Of a stretch of 64,000 bases of DNA, positions 53,704-61,851 are shown piece after piece. Below the pieces are notes generated by a model that did not search any database, was not told the origin of the DNA, and worked only from the letters and a program-made list of their open reading frames with translations. The position numbers and the translations under genes were made by a program. The DNA comes from UKL13-3 sp040387195 (GTDB lineage: Bacteria; Bacteroidota; Bacteroidia; UKL13-3): positions 52,255-116,254 of the forward strand of contig JAZKEF010000007.1 in NCBI GenBank assembly GCA_040387195.1, given 5' to 3'. Position 1 is the stretch's first letter. Each line of letters opens with the position of its first letter.

Positions 53704-55122
53704 ATGCGCATGAAAAAGAATTTTTATATACTTATTGGTTTTATCACTACCGTAATCGTTATTGGTATTACATCCTGTGCAAAAATTGAGGAAACCAAAC
53801 CCGACTATATTTTCACTGAAGAAGATGCGATTAAGACTCCTACAGACGTTCAAAATTTACTCAACTCTTGTTACGATGCCTTTGCCAACGCCATTAATGG
53901 ACGGGCGCAAACATTCAATGATTTGTTAAGTGATGATTTAGCAAAACCTCTCAAGGACGACAATGGATTTAAAAATGAAATCTACAACCGCAACACCAAC
54001 ATTTTTAATTCGGATGTAAGCGCTCTGTATAAAACGTTTTATGTCATTCCTTTCCGCATAAATAATATGGAAGACTTTTATGCTAAAGTTGGTGTTTCAG
54101 AAACAGAGCAAAAAAGAATGAGGGCCGAGGGTAGATTTCTGAGAGCCGCTTGTCATTTTGAAGTGTTAAAACTATGGGCACACCCTTCAGGCTTTACACC
54201 AGCCAACGAACACGCTGGTATTGTAATCAGAGATGCAGTATCACAGCTACCTAAAGCGCGTTCAACCGTTGCCGAAAGTTATGCGTTTATCATTTCCGAT
54301 TTAGAATATGCTATTGCAAACCTTCCGGCCGTAAATGACGATTATAAAGCTTCACAAGGCTCTGCGAAAGCATTATTGGCCAAAGTATATTATATGATGA
54401 ATAAACCAGCCCAAGCGCTTGCACTGTTAAATGATGTAATTGCCTCTTCCGGAAAATCATTAAGTGGAGCCCTCAATAAGTTTGATTCAACGGCTGCTTT
54501 ATCGGAATTTATTTTTACAACCAGAAGTACAGGTGCAGGTGATAACAGAGCAGGTGAATTTGTAAGCCGTTACAGATGCGATAATAAAATACCTGAGTTT
54601 GCTTTATCCAAAGAACTTTACCTTTTATTAACTTCGGATACACTTGATAAACGCGGTAAAAACCTGGTACAGATTTTTAATGCCGGCAAGGATAATGAAT
54701 ACTATGGTTGCAAAAAGTTTAACAGTGATTATTTTGGTGTGCCTTACCTTAACATGACCGATATGATTTTAACGCGTGCTGAGCTTGCTGCCGAAACGGG
54801 TGATTTGTCAACCGCAATTGGAGATGTTAATAAAATTATCTTCCGGGCGTATGCCGATTCGACAACCAAAATTGTAAGCGGTGGCGCGAATGCATCTGAT
54901 GTATTAGCGGAGATTAGAAAACAACGCAGATTAGAGTTGTTTTGCGAAGGCGATCGTGTACAAACGTTAAAAAGAAGAGGGGCCAATAATACCGATGCTT
55001 CATATAATCCGAACTTAACAATTAGAAATGCACCCTGGAATTGCCCGGGAATGATCCTTCAATTCCCAAGTATTGAAACAGGAGCAGGATTTGTATTTAA
55101 CGGAACCGGAGGTTGTAATTAA
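53704..55122 (+). CDS. susD: SusD/RagB starch-binding outer-membrane lipoprotein
   Basis: The protein has 472 residues. A lipoprotein signal ends with GITSC (Cys24 or so, depending on the first Met). The helical TPR-like core typical of SusD is present (GRFLRAACHFEVLKLW, KALLAKVYYMMNKPAQAL, DVLAEIRKQRRLELFCEG near the end). It forms the lid of the SusC barrel and binds the oligosaccharide. It starts 5 bases after susC. Two start codons (MRM) are adjacent; the lipobox is kept with either. Confidence 0.94.
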   Translation: MRMKKNFYILIGFITTVIVIGITSCAKIEETKPDYIFTEEDAIKTPTDVQNLLNSCYDAFANAINGRAQTFNDLLSDDLAKPLKDDNGFKNEIYNRNTNIFNSDVSALYKTFYVIPFRINNMEDFYAKVGVSETEQKRMRAEGRFLRAACHFEVLKLWAHPSGFTPANEHAGIVIRDAVSQLPKARSTVAESYAFIISDLEYAIANLPAVNDDYKASQGSAKALLAKVYYMMNKPAQALALLNDVIASSGKSLSGALNKFDSTAALSEFIFTTRSTGAGDNRAGEFVSRYRCDNKIPEFALSKELYLLLTSDTLDKRGKNLVQIFNAGKDNEYYGCKKFNSDYFGVPYLNMTDMILTRAELAAETGDLSTAIGDVNKIIFRAYADSTTKIVSGGANASDVLAEIRKQRRLELFCEGDRVQTLKRRGANNTDASYNPNLTIRNAPWNCPGMILQFPSIETGAGFVFNGTGGCN

Positions 55123-55127
55123 TAAGT

Positions 55128-55625
55128 ATGATAATGAAAAAGTATATATACATAATAGCTGTAACAATAAGTTTTCTTGTTACTTCATGCCGAAAAGAAT
55201 ACAAAGAGATTGGAGAGAACCCTTCCAAAATTGATGGCATCACAGCGAGTTGGTCACTCAACTCTTGCAAGGTTGTTGATAAAGCTTCCATCATTGAAGA
55301 AACCATTGATGTTACTTCGTTTTTTGGTCAAACCGGTAAGCTGCCTAAAGTTACCTTTGCGATGACTGCCGGAGTTGGAACATACACCTGCGATACATCC
55401 AATGTTGCATTTTCGTTCTTTGGCGGCACAAGTGGAACATGGGCTTTCGATAATGCCGAGTATCCTAAAAAAGTATTCATTACACCTGTCGGCTCAAGTA
55501 CAGTAATAGCTTTTCCTTTAGCTGCAACCATTCGTCCAACCGACACTTACCTGCAAATTGACAAAAGTGTAATGTGCGGGGGCACCGAAAAATCTGTTTA
55601 TCGTTTATCATTCATCCGTAACTAA
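55128..55625 (+). CDS. Small lipoprotein of the susCD operon (DUF5004-like)
   Basis: The 165-residue protein has a lipoprotein signal ending LVTSC (Cys21). The mature part is beta-rich, a lipocalin-like pattern with GITASWSLNSCKVVDKAS, GTYTCDTSNVAFSFFGGTSG and a final SVYRLSFIRN. Proteins of this size next to susD are often annotated DUF5004, but I assign that only tentatively. Being in the position of susE, it may be a surface glycan-binding accessory. It starts 5 bases after susD. Confidence 0.72.
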   Translation: MIMKKYIYIIAVTISFLVTSCRKEYKEIGENPSKIDGITASWSLNSCKVVDKASIIEETIDVTSFFGQTGKLPKVTFAMTAGVGTYTCDTSNVAFSFFGGTSGTWAFDNAEYPKKVFITPVGSSTVIAFPLAATIRPTDTYLQIDKSVMCGGTEKSVYRLSFIRN

Positions 55626-55633
55626 TCTGGTTT

Positions 55634-56512
55634 ATGAAAAAAATTATAGGAATAGCCTGTGCACTTATCTGCACCATAACAAACTCTATTGCACAAGTTG
55701 CGTGGATTGAACCGGAGCCCACCATTGCTACCGCAAAAATTACCATTTATGTTGACCTTTCGAAACTGGACATGTCGAAAGAACACCACCAGCTTCTTGC
55801 AGCACATCCGGGACCAATGTATTTCTGGACATGGAAACCATTTGAATTTACAACCGGCTCTCCAAAAGTAAATGGTCTTGGAGATCAAGCCTGGAAAAAT
55901 TCGAATGAATTATTGAAGATGACACCTGTTCCTGATAAGGGACCCAAAGTGTGGAAGTTCGAAATGGTTCCCACTGAATTTTATGAGGTAACCGCATCGC
56001 AGGTGTATGCTTCGGGATTAGCCTTTTTGGTGAAACCTAAAGATGGCGGAGGATACGGTGATCCCGATATTAAAACAGATGATATTACCATTCCTGTTAC
56101 ACCCCCTAAAACAACAAAGGGTGCTGTTTATACTTTCCCTTCTATATTACTTCAAGATGAAATCACAACCTTTGTATATGATAACGCGGCCGAAAAAAAG
56201 GCAACGATGCAAAAGCTGGATGCAACTTCCGAATTATATGTTTACCTTAAAGCAACGGCTAAAGACACCGCAACAGGAATTATCACCACTTACCAGCCCA
56301 CCACGTTTTTTCAGGTTCCCACCAACCCCTCTCTGCGCATGCAAAACATCAGTGCTACCGAATGGCGGTTGTATATGATTCCGAAAAAATTCTTTAGCAT
56401 CCCTGATAACCTGGTACCACAGGATATTGAAATATTGGTGCGTAAGAAAGACTGGATAAGTGATGATGATACCAGTGGCGATAAACCGAAGATTAAGTTT
56501 GGATGTAATTAG
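55634..56512 (+). CDS. Secreted accessory protein of the susCD operon (DUF4961-like)
   Basis: The protein has 292 residues. A signal peptide ends near SIAQ (20), without a lipobox. Two beta-rich halves follow: AWIEPEPTIATAKITIYVDL near the start, a WKFEMVPTEFYEVTAS segment, and after about residue 170 LYVYLKATAKDTATGI and WRLYMIPKKFFSIPD. The two similar WKFEMVP/WRLYMIP segments suggest an internal duplication. It ends with several Asp and the tail KFGCN. It is the last gene of the operon, 8 bases after its neighbour, in the place of SusF. Carbohydrate binding is inferred from context. Confidence 0.72.
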   Translation: MKKIIGIACALICTITNSIAQVAWIEPEPTIATAKITIYVDLSKLDMSKEHHQLLAAHPGPMYFWTWKPFEFTTGSPKVNGLGDQAWKNSNELLKMTPVPDKGPKVWKFEMVPTEFYEVTASQVYASGLAFLVKPKDGGGYGDPDIKTDDITIPVTPPKTTKGAVYTFPSILLQDEITTFVYDNAAEKKATMQKLDATSELYVYLKATAKDTATGIITTYQPTTFFQVPTNPSLRMQNISATEWRLYMIPKKFFSIPDNLVPQDIEILVRKKDWISDDDTSGDKPKIKFGCN

Positions 56513-56527
56513 GGGGAGCGGTGATTG

Positions 56528-56575
56528 GTTGATAAAGTTGACTAGTTGATTGGGGAATGTTAATTGTGTGCTCTG
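56528..56575. repeat. TTGATAAAGTTGA / TGTTAATTGTGT words, copy B
   Basis: GGTTGATAAAGTTGA, GTTGATTGG and TGTTAATTGTGTGCTCTGTT recur in the same order as in 33076-33115. The copy lies directly after the last gene of the starch operon. Confidence 0.5.
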
Positions 56576-56630
56576 TTAAATGAACATGCTTGGTGCCTGG
56601 GAGGATAAAGGGACTAAGGTGCGCTGGCCA

Positions 56631-56671
56631 AGGTGCCTGAGTTCCGCGTAGCGGAATGGCCGAAGGCACCT
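56631..56671. repeat. Nested hairpin element AGGTGCCT...AGGCACCT
   Basis: Outer arms AGGTGCCT (56631-56638) and AGGCACCT (56664-56671) enclose a perfect TTCCGC-GTA-GCGGAA hairpin (56642-56656). Its order of words matches 33145-33183. It lies between convergent genes. No coding potential is seen. Confidence 0.65.
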
Positions 56672-56725
56672 GAGCGCTGGCTCCCGCAAGACTTCTCAAT
56701 AACAAACGGAAAACCTCTCCGCTAA

Positions 56726-57598
56726 TTACCCTACAAACCTTTCAATCATCTCAACAACCTCATCGGCATGATGACCATATACCATGGTATGGTGGTTTCC
56801 ATCTACGTATTCAACCTTTGCGTTGCGCATATTGTTTACAGCCTTTTCGGCTAAATATCCAGGAAGGATTGGTTCTCCCAAATTGTAATTTTCGGTAGCA
56901 CAAATAAGCAATGCCGGTTGTTTTAGCCCTTTAAAATATTTTGCAATAGGTGAAATCCCTACATCCAAAGCTATCTGTAGTATTTGTGCCAAATCGGTGC
57001 GCGGTGTTACCGATCCGTCTTCCAGTGTTTTAATATCCGCTTCAAAATACGCCTCCATATCCTTATCCCAAAAACTGATATACGGTGCCTTGTTAATCAT
57101 CTCAAAATAATCCTCCTTGCTTGGGTAAACTTTATCTAATCTTCCCATAGCAGTTTGCAGCATTTCTGAAGTACGCGGATGCATTTCGGGTGCCGAATCA
57201 AGTAATACCACTTTGCTAACATGAGCTGCATAATAGTAACATAAATAAGAGGCAAGAAACCCTCCGTATGAATGCCCAACCAAAACCACTTGGTCTAACT
57301 TAAGGTACTTGAGCAATTCAATAATATCCTTTGCATGTGCCTTAATGGTATATCCAAAAACAGGATGACTGCTTAATCCTCTTCCTCTTAAATCAACTGA
57401 AACCAATTCATACTGCTCGCCCAAACCATGCGACACCAATCCCTCGAATGCCCTGCAATTTGCAGTGAGTCCATGCATGAGCAAAAGTGTTGGTTTCCCG
57501 GGGTTGTGGTATTTTACATAGTGAATGTTTATCCCGTTAACATGGGCAATTTCACTGGTTACTTCTCGTATTTTCATTGCTGCTGCGCTCTCCATCAT
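56726..57598 (-). CDS. Alpha/beta hydrolase
   Basis: The 290-residue cytoplasmic protein has the alpha/beta-hydrolase fold: oxyanion-hole segment LLLMHGLTANCRAFEGLV, DLRGRGLSSHP, nucleophile Ser110 in VGHSYGG and a catalytic His in the GNHHTMVYG segment near 268. No lid motif shows the substrate. I start at 57598 (MMESAAAM), 8 bases after the SDR gene stop at 57606; the frame continues upstream into that gene but would overlap it. With 3-hydroxybutyrate dehydrogenase it probably forms an operon and may release hydroxyacids or act on an acyl ester. Confidence 0.88.
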   Translation of the reverse strand: MMESAAAMKIREVTSEIAHVNGINIHYVKYHNPGKPTLLLMHGLTANCRAFEGLVSHGLGEQYELVSVDLRGRGLSSHPVFGYTIKAHAKDIIELLKYLKLDQVVLVGHSYGGFLASYLCYYYAAHVSKVVLLDSAPEMHPRTSEMLQTAMGRLDKVYPSKEDYFEMINKAPYISFWDKDMEAYFEADIKTLEDGSVTPRTDLAQILQIALDVGISPIAKYFKGLKQPALLICATENYNLGEPILPGYLAEKAVNNMRNAKVEYVDGNHHTMVYGHHADEVVEMIERFVG

Positions 57599-57605
57599 AT
57601 TACAA

Positions 57606-58376
57606 TTATTGTGCTGTCCACCCTCCCTCAACCGGCACAGAAATTCCTGTAATCGTTGTTGCCTCATCGGCTGCTAAAAATGCTACCGTGTTTGCAATCA
57701 TCTCAATAGGTATAAATGACTTAATAGCTTGTTTGGCCAGCATCACTTTTTGAATCACATCTTCCCTGCTCAACCCATGCGCTTTCATCTGGTCACCTAT
57801 CTGGTTTTCGACAATGGGTGTGTGTACATAACCCGGACAAACAGCATTGCAGGTAATATTGTGTGGTGCTCCTTCGAGTGCTATGGTTTTGGTAAACCCA
57901 ATGATACCATGCTTGCTGGATACGTAAGCCGATTTATATTCCGATGCCACCAATCCGTGAGCCGAAGCTATGTTGATGATGCGACCGAATTGTTGTTTTT
58001 CCATATAGGGCCAAACAGCTTTGGTAAATAAAAACGGTGCGGTAAGGTTAATGCCAATAATGGCATTCCACTTATCGAGTGGGAAATCCTGAACAGGTGA
58101 TACAAACTGAATACCTGCATTGTTCACCAGAATATCAATGGTTTTGAATTTGGCAACTGCCGTAGCAACCATCTCTTCAATTTGTTTCGGGTCGAGTACA
58201 TTGCAGGGTGAAAACACATAGTCAATTCCAAATTCCTTAGCCGTATCGGCTGCTATATCTGCTCCGTTGGCTTCTAGTCCGTTGAATACAATATTATGCC
58301 CCTTGGCGGCAAATGTGCGGGCAATCGCCAACCCGATTCCACTCGTGCTGCCCGTTATCAAAACTGTTCGTTTCAT
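57606..58376 (-). CDS. 3-hydroxybutyrate dehydrogenase (SDR family)
   Basis: The protein has 256 residues. The NAD-binding motif TGSTSGIG is at 8-15 and NNAG at 85-88. The catalytic residues are Ser138, Tyr151 and Lys155 (YVSSKHG). Closeness to bacterial BDH is suggested by the segments ITCNAVCPGYVHTPIVENQI and the C terminus ISVPVEGGWTAQ, whose final Gln reaches the neighbouring subunit in known BDH structures. It would convert (R)-3-hydroxybutyrate to acetoacetate. It is followed by the hydrolase gene and preceded by the symporter gene (64 bases), suggesting uptake and breakdown of one organic acid. Confidence 0.88.
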   Translation of the reverse strand: MKRTVLITGSTSGIGLAIARTFAAKGHNIVFNGLEANGADIAADTAKEFGIDYVFSPCNVLDPKQIEEMVATAVAKFKTIDILVNNAGIQFVSPVQDFPLDKWNAIIGINLTAPFLFTKAVWPYMEKQQFGRIINIASAHGLVASEYKSAYVSSKHGIIGFTKTIALEGAPHNITCNAVCPGYVHTPIVENQIGDQMKAHGLSREDVIQKVMLAKQAIKSFIPIEMIANTVAFLAADEATTITGISVPVEGGWTAQ

Positions 58377-58439
58377 GCTGTTTTAAATGAATAAATAACA
58401 TTGCATAGTATGCAAGGTTTAGTGAAAACGCAAGTAATT

Positions 58440-59885
58440 TTATGCCTGTGGTTTGCTAATGATGTATAACCCGGTAAATGTCATGGCGCCATTCAGAATA
58501 AGCATTTCAATACCAATCTGATAGCCTCCGAAAAGGGTTGGTGCATTTACCTGGATGAGGTAACAAAGCATGGGCGCAATAAGACAAATAATCGGAGATG
58601 CTTTATCGTTTAATACACGTTTGGTGAGAATACCGAACGTAAACAGACCCAGTAAAGGTCCATAGGTATAACCGGCTACGTCCAGTAAAATTCCAATGAT
58701 GGATTTGTTATCCATTACTTTAAACATCATCACACATATCAAAAACACAACAGCAAAGGTGAGGTGGACCGTCATCCGTGTTTTGGATTTTTGAGCTTCG
58801 CCCAATTGCTGATTGCGTTGCAATCCTAAGATATCAATGCAGAAGGAAGACGTTAAGGCAGTAATGGCACCATCGGCCGAAGGGAATAATGCAGAGATCA
58901 GTCCAATGATAAAAATAACCGAGATAGCGGGTGGCAAATATTGAAGAGCAATGGTTGGAAACAGATCATCTCCTTTTACATCAAGACCTTTGCTGGTAGC
59001 ATATAAGTACAGCAATCCACCCAACAACAGAAACAAAAAATTTACCAGTACCATCACGGTGCTGAATGAAATCATATTTTTTTGCGAATCACCCAATCGT
59101 TTTACACTGATATTTTTCTGCATCATTTCCTGATCCAGCCCCGTCATGCTAATGGTAATAAAAGCACCCCCGATGATTTGTTTGAGGAAGAATTTTTTAT
59201 CCATCACATCGGTATTAAACACTTCGGTATAACCCAATCCGTTGAGTTGTGTCATCACTTCCGAAAAACTCAGATTCAAGTCTCCCATGATGTAAAACAC
59301 ACAAACCACCAATGCCAGCAGCATAAAAAATGTTTGCAGTGTATCCGTCCACACAATGGTTTTTACACCACCTTTAAACGTATACAATAAGATCATGAGC
59401 AGAATGATAAAGGATGTAGCCATAAACGGAACGCCCAACGCATCGAGAATAAACAACTGAATCACATTGATAACAAGGTACAAACGAAGGGTGGCGCCCA
59501 TGGTGCGCGAGATGATAAAAAACAACGCTCCCGTTTTGTAACTGCTTTTGCCAAAGCGGTGATCGAGGTAATGGTAAATGGAGGTAAGGTTGAGTTTATA
59601 ATAGAGTGGCAACAATACATAGGCCACTACAAAATAGCCGATAAAATAACCAATCACTACCTGAAAATAGGTGAAGTGATTAAAGCCTACCGTTCCCGGC
59701 ACTGAGATGAATGTGACCCCGCTGAGTGAAGTACCGATCATTCCGAAAGCCACCAGCATCCAGTGGCTGTTCTTGTTGCCGTTAAAAAACGTTTCGTTGT
59801 TGCTGCCTCTTGACGTGTAAAAGGCTACGGCCAGCAATACCAGAAAATAAACGATGACAAAAGAGAAAAGTATAAATGGTGACAT
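58440..59885 (-). CDS. Sodium:solute symporter (SSS family)
   Basis: The 481-residue inner-membrane protein has about 13 hydrophobic segments. Family landmarks are the GTSLSGVTFISVPG region in helix 1-2, YHYLDHRFGKSSY, GGVKTIVWTDTLQ and the helix-8 region ALFPSADGAITALTSSF with Ser residues that bind sodium. The substrate cannot be told; neighbouring SDR and hydrolase genes hint at a hydroxyacid or other organic acid. Confidence 0.92.
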   Translation of the reverse strand: MSPFILFSFVIVYFLVLLAVAFYTSRGSNNETFFNGNKNSHWMLVAFGMIGTSLSGVTFISVPGTVGFNHFTYFQVVIGYFIGYFVVAYVLLPLYYKLNLTSIYHYLDHRFGKSSYKTGALFFIISRTMGATLRLYLVINVIQLFILDALGVPFMATSFIILLMILLYTFKGGVKTIVWTDTLQTFFMLLALVVCVFYIMGDLNLSFSEVMTQLNGLGYTEVFNTDVMDKKFFLKQIIGGAFITISMTGLDQEMMQKNISVKRLGDSQKNMISFSTVMVLVNFLFLLLGGLLYLYATSKGLDVKGDDLFPTIALQYLPPAISVIFIIGLISALFPSADGAITALTSSFCIDILGLQRNQQLGEAQKSKTRMTVHLTFAVVFLICVMMFKVMDNKSIIGILLDVAGYTYGPLLGLFTFGILTKRVLNDKASPIICLIAPMLCYLIQVNAPTLFGGYQIGIEMLILNGAMTFTGLYIISKPQA

Positions 59886-59938
59886 GAAACAAATGTAACC
59901 GGCAGGCTCGTGTGCCCGAAAAATAGTTAGCCACAGCT

Positions 59939-59972
59939 ACCCCAATGTGTAAATAAAATCACACATTGGGGT
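59939..59972. terminator. Strong hairpin after the T9SS protein gene
   Basis: The perfect 12-base stem ACCCCAATGTGT / ACACATTGGGGT has a 10-base loop. It lies 8 bases beyond the stop at 59981 (minus strand). No T-run follows, so it may be a processing or stabilising hairpin or a weak terminator. Confidence 0.65.
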
Positions 59973-59980
59973 GTTGCCTG

Positions 59981-60772
59981 CTATTGTATCAATACTTTCT
60001 GAACGGATTGAGCACCCGCTGATTCAATCTTTACCAGGTATAATCCGCTTTCAACGTTCGAAACGTCAAATCCCTTTTCTTGTTTACCCGAATCACAGAA
60101 CCCTTCAAACAACATATTTGAACGTTTGCCATCAAGGCTCATCAAAGTGATGGTTACTTTTTCAGATTCGGTAAGAACAAACGATAATCCCAACTGACCT
60201 GCTACGGGATTCGGATACACTGTAGTATGTGTAATTCCGGTTGCCTCAGCAATACCTGTAGTTGTATTTTCCGCAATGGTTAATTCCTGTTTGCGTGTGG
60301 TATTGCGGGTAATGGCAAAAACACCATAGGCTTTCACTGGTCCTGAACCTGCTACGGGAGCGGTCCATTTAAAATTCCACACTGCTGTAGCCGCAAACTG
60401 AGGATTGTTATGGGTAATATATTTGCTGAATACTATTTTAGAACCTGTGCCCGATATAAGTGTGCCCAAATGTGTTCCTCCCGCATTTTGCACTGACACC
60501 ATTAGACCTTTTGCTCCGCTCCCGGTAACCGATGCTGTTATATTGTAAGTCGTTCCGGGTGTATATCCCGCTGCCGGAATATCGGTAGTAACAATATCTG
60601 TCACTGTTTCGGGTGCTCCGAAGTGACATCCAGCCTGCATACAGGTAGCTCCTGACTCTGCCGGTCCTCCGGATGCTTGTAAAGGTGCTCCGGTTGGATT
60701 TGAAATAATCTGTTGTACACTCAATAAAAGTGTAAATAAAACTGCTGATGTTGTAATTAATTTCTTTTTCAT
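59981..60772 (-). CDS. Exported T9SS type A protein with choice-of-anchor V/Reeler-like domain
   Basis: The protein has 263 residues. A signal peptide (MKKKLITTSAVLFTLLLSVQ) is followed by a Cys-His motif ATCMQAGCHFG near residue 43. This is CxxxxCH where relatives usually have a CxxCH heme-like motif. A beta-sandwich follows (about 65-175, YNITASVTGSGAKGLMVSVQ, WNFKWTAPVAGSGPVKAYGV), then the type A sorting module (about 185-263, VYPNPVAGQLGLSFVL ... GLYLVKIESAG). It is secreted or surface-bound; heme or metal binding is uncertain. Confidence 0.85.
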   Translation of the reverse strand: MKKKLITTSAVLFTLLLSVQQIISNPTGAPLQASGGPAESGATCMQAGCHFGAPETVTDIVTTDIPAAGYTPGTTYNITASVTGSGAKGLMVSVQNAGGTHLGTLISGTGSKIVFSKYITHNNPQFAATAVWNFKWTAPVAGSGPVKAYGVFAITRNTTRKQELTIAENTTTGIAEATGITHTTVYPNPVAGQLGLSFVLTESEKVTITLMSLDGKRSNMLFEGFCDSGKQEKGFDVSNVESGLYLVKIESAGAQSVQKVLIQ

Positions 60773-60885
60773 ATTCTTTCAAGAATACTGATTTTGAATT
60801 CTAAATCCATGTTAATTTTAATTAAAAGCAGCTATTGGTGCTTGGCTGTTAGCTATTGGCGGAGATGTCTTTCAGGAAGTTCGTG

Positions 60886-60907
60886 GTCCGCAGTCCATGG
60901 TCCGTGG
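60886..60907. repeat. GTCC-type repeat, left arm of the recR-upstream element
   Basis: The first 15 bases (GTCCGCAGTCCATGG) are identical to 31504-31518. Same orientation as the copy before the four-helix-bundle gene. Confidence 0.7.
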
Positions 60908-61031
60908 TTTTGTATAAAAACAATTGTCTAGCATCCAGAGGGCAGTATGCACCAAAACAAACTAAAATTTGGATTGTCGACTACAGACCTCTCACTACCA
61001 AGTGCGGACCACCCCCTCCCAAGTTCCACAC

Positions 61032-61069
61032 GACTTCTCACCATGGACCACCGACCATGGACTATGGAC
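61032..61069. repeat. GTCC-type repeat, right inverted arm
   Basis: The inverse complement matches 31504-31541 at 34 of 38 bases, with mismatches confined to four positions. It ends 43 bases before the recR start codon. Confidence 0.75.
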
Positions 61070-61098
61070 AAACAATAACAACACAATTAACATTTGCA

Positions 61099-61106
61099 TA
61101 CATTTG
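61099..61106 (+). promoter_or_regulatory. -7 box (TACATTTG) of recR
   Basis: Full TAnnTTTG match six bases before the recR ATG at 61113. A second near match lies at 61089-61096. A leaderless transcript is implied; the -33 element is unclear. Confidence 0.5.
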
Positions 61107-61112
61107 CACCAC

Positions 61113-61718
61113 ATGAATTATCCTTCCCAACTCATCGAAGAAGCAGTGAATGAGCTTTCCAAGTTTCCCGGCATTGGCAAAAAATCTGCCATGCGCATGG
61201 TTTTGTTTTTGCTTAAACAAAAAGAACTTGAAGTGGTTAAACTGGGTGAAGCAGTGATTAGACTGCGCACCCAAATTCAGTATTGCGAACGGTGCGGGAA
61301 TGTGAGCGATGCAAAAACATGTAATATATGCGGCAATCCCAAGCGCGACCAACATACCATTTGTGTGGTGGAGGATTTGCGAGATGTACTGGCAATTGAA
61401 AACACCAATCAGTTTAACGGAACATATCACATCATCGGGGGACTCATTTCTCCCATCAACGGAATTGGTCCCGACTCCCTGAATATCGAAAAACTGCTCA
61501 ACAGGATTAAAGAAGAAGAAACCAAAGAGGTAATTATGGCTCTGAGTGCTACCATGGAAGGGGATACCACTGTTTTTTACCTTTCCAAAAAACTCAAGGA
61601 GTTCGGGGTAAACATCAGCACCATTTCGCGGGGTATTGCTATTGGCGGGGAGCTGGAATATGCCGATGAGATTACCCTCGGCAGAAGTATTGCCCTCCGT
61701 GTGCCTTATCAAAACTAA
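61113..61718 (+). CDS. recR: Recombination mediator protein RecR
   Basis: RecR acts with RecO and RecF to load RecA on gapped DNA. The 201 residues show the N-terminal helix-hairpin-helix (LSKFPGIGKKSAMRMVLFLL), the C4 zinc finger (CERCGN...CNICG, about 57-72) and the Toprim domain (ICVVEDLRDVLAIE, then IMALSATMEGDTTVFYL), ending with a Walker B-like ISRGIAIGGELEYAD. The family start is ATG 61113; the frame continues upstream through the GTCC repeat to 60969, which I reject. The partner recF is at 3343. Confidence 0.95.
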   Translation: MNYPSQLIEEAVNELSKFPGIGKKSAMRMVLFLLKQKELEVVKLGEAVIRLRTQIQYCERCGNVSDAKTCNICGNPKRDQHTICVVEDLRDVLAIENTNQFNGTYHIIGGLISPINGIGPDSLNIEKLLNRIKEEETKEVIMALSATMEGDTTVFYLSKKLKEFGVNISTISRGIAIGGELEYADEITLGRSIALRVPYQN

Positions 61719-61851
61719 TAGTTACCCCTTTTGATGAAGGTCACTTACCGATATTGTCAAAAATCATTTCTTTAAATCTAATTTATTCCCACCTTTGTTT
61801 GAATCAATACCATATCATCCTTAAGGGTAAGGGTGATTAATTTAAACCTAT

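Larger units (their letters stand above)
60773..61112. other. Gene-free stretch with inverted GTCC repeats
   Basis: No ORF is convincing. A plus-oriented arm at 60886-60907 (GTCCGCAGTCCATGGTCCGT, two more bases) faces an inverted arm at 61032-61069 that matches 31504-31541 at 34 of 38 positions. The interior (60908-61031) contains further TGCGGACCACC-like words but no four-helix-bundle gene. The recR promoter lies at the right edge. Confidence 0.65.

Noticed and set aside
57599..57667. Extended start of the alpha/beta hydrolase
   Set aside because: It would overlap the SDR gene by about 60 bases; MMESAAAM fits better.
60969..61112. Extended RecR N terminus
   Set aside because: The extra residues are translated GTCC repeat; RecR proteins start at MNYPSQL-like sequence.
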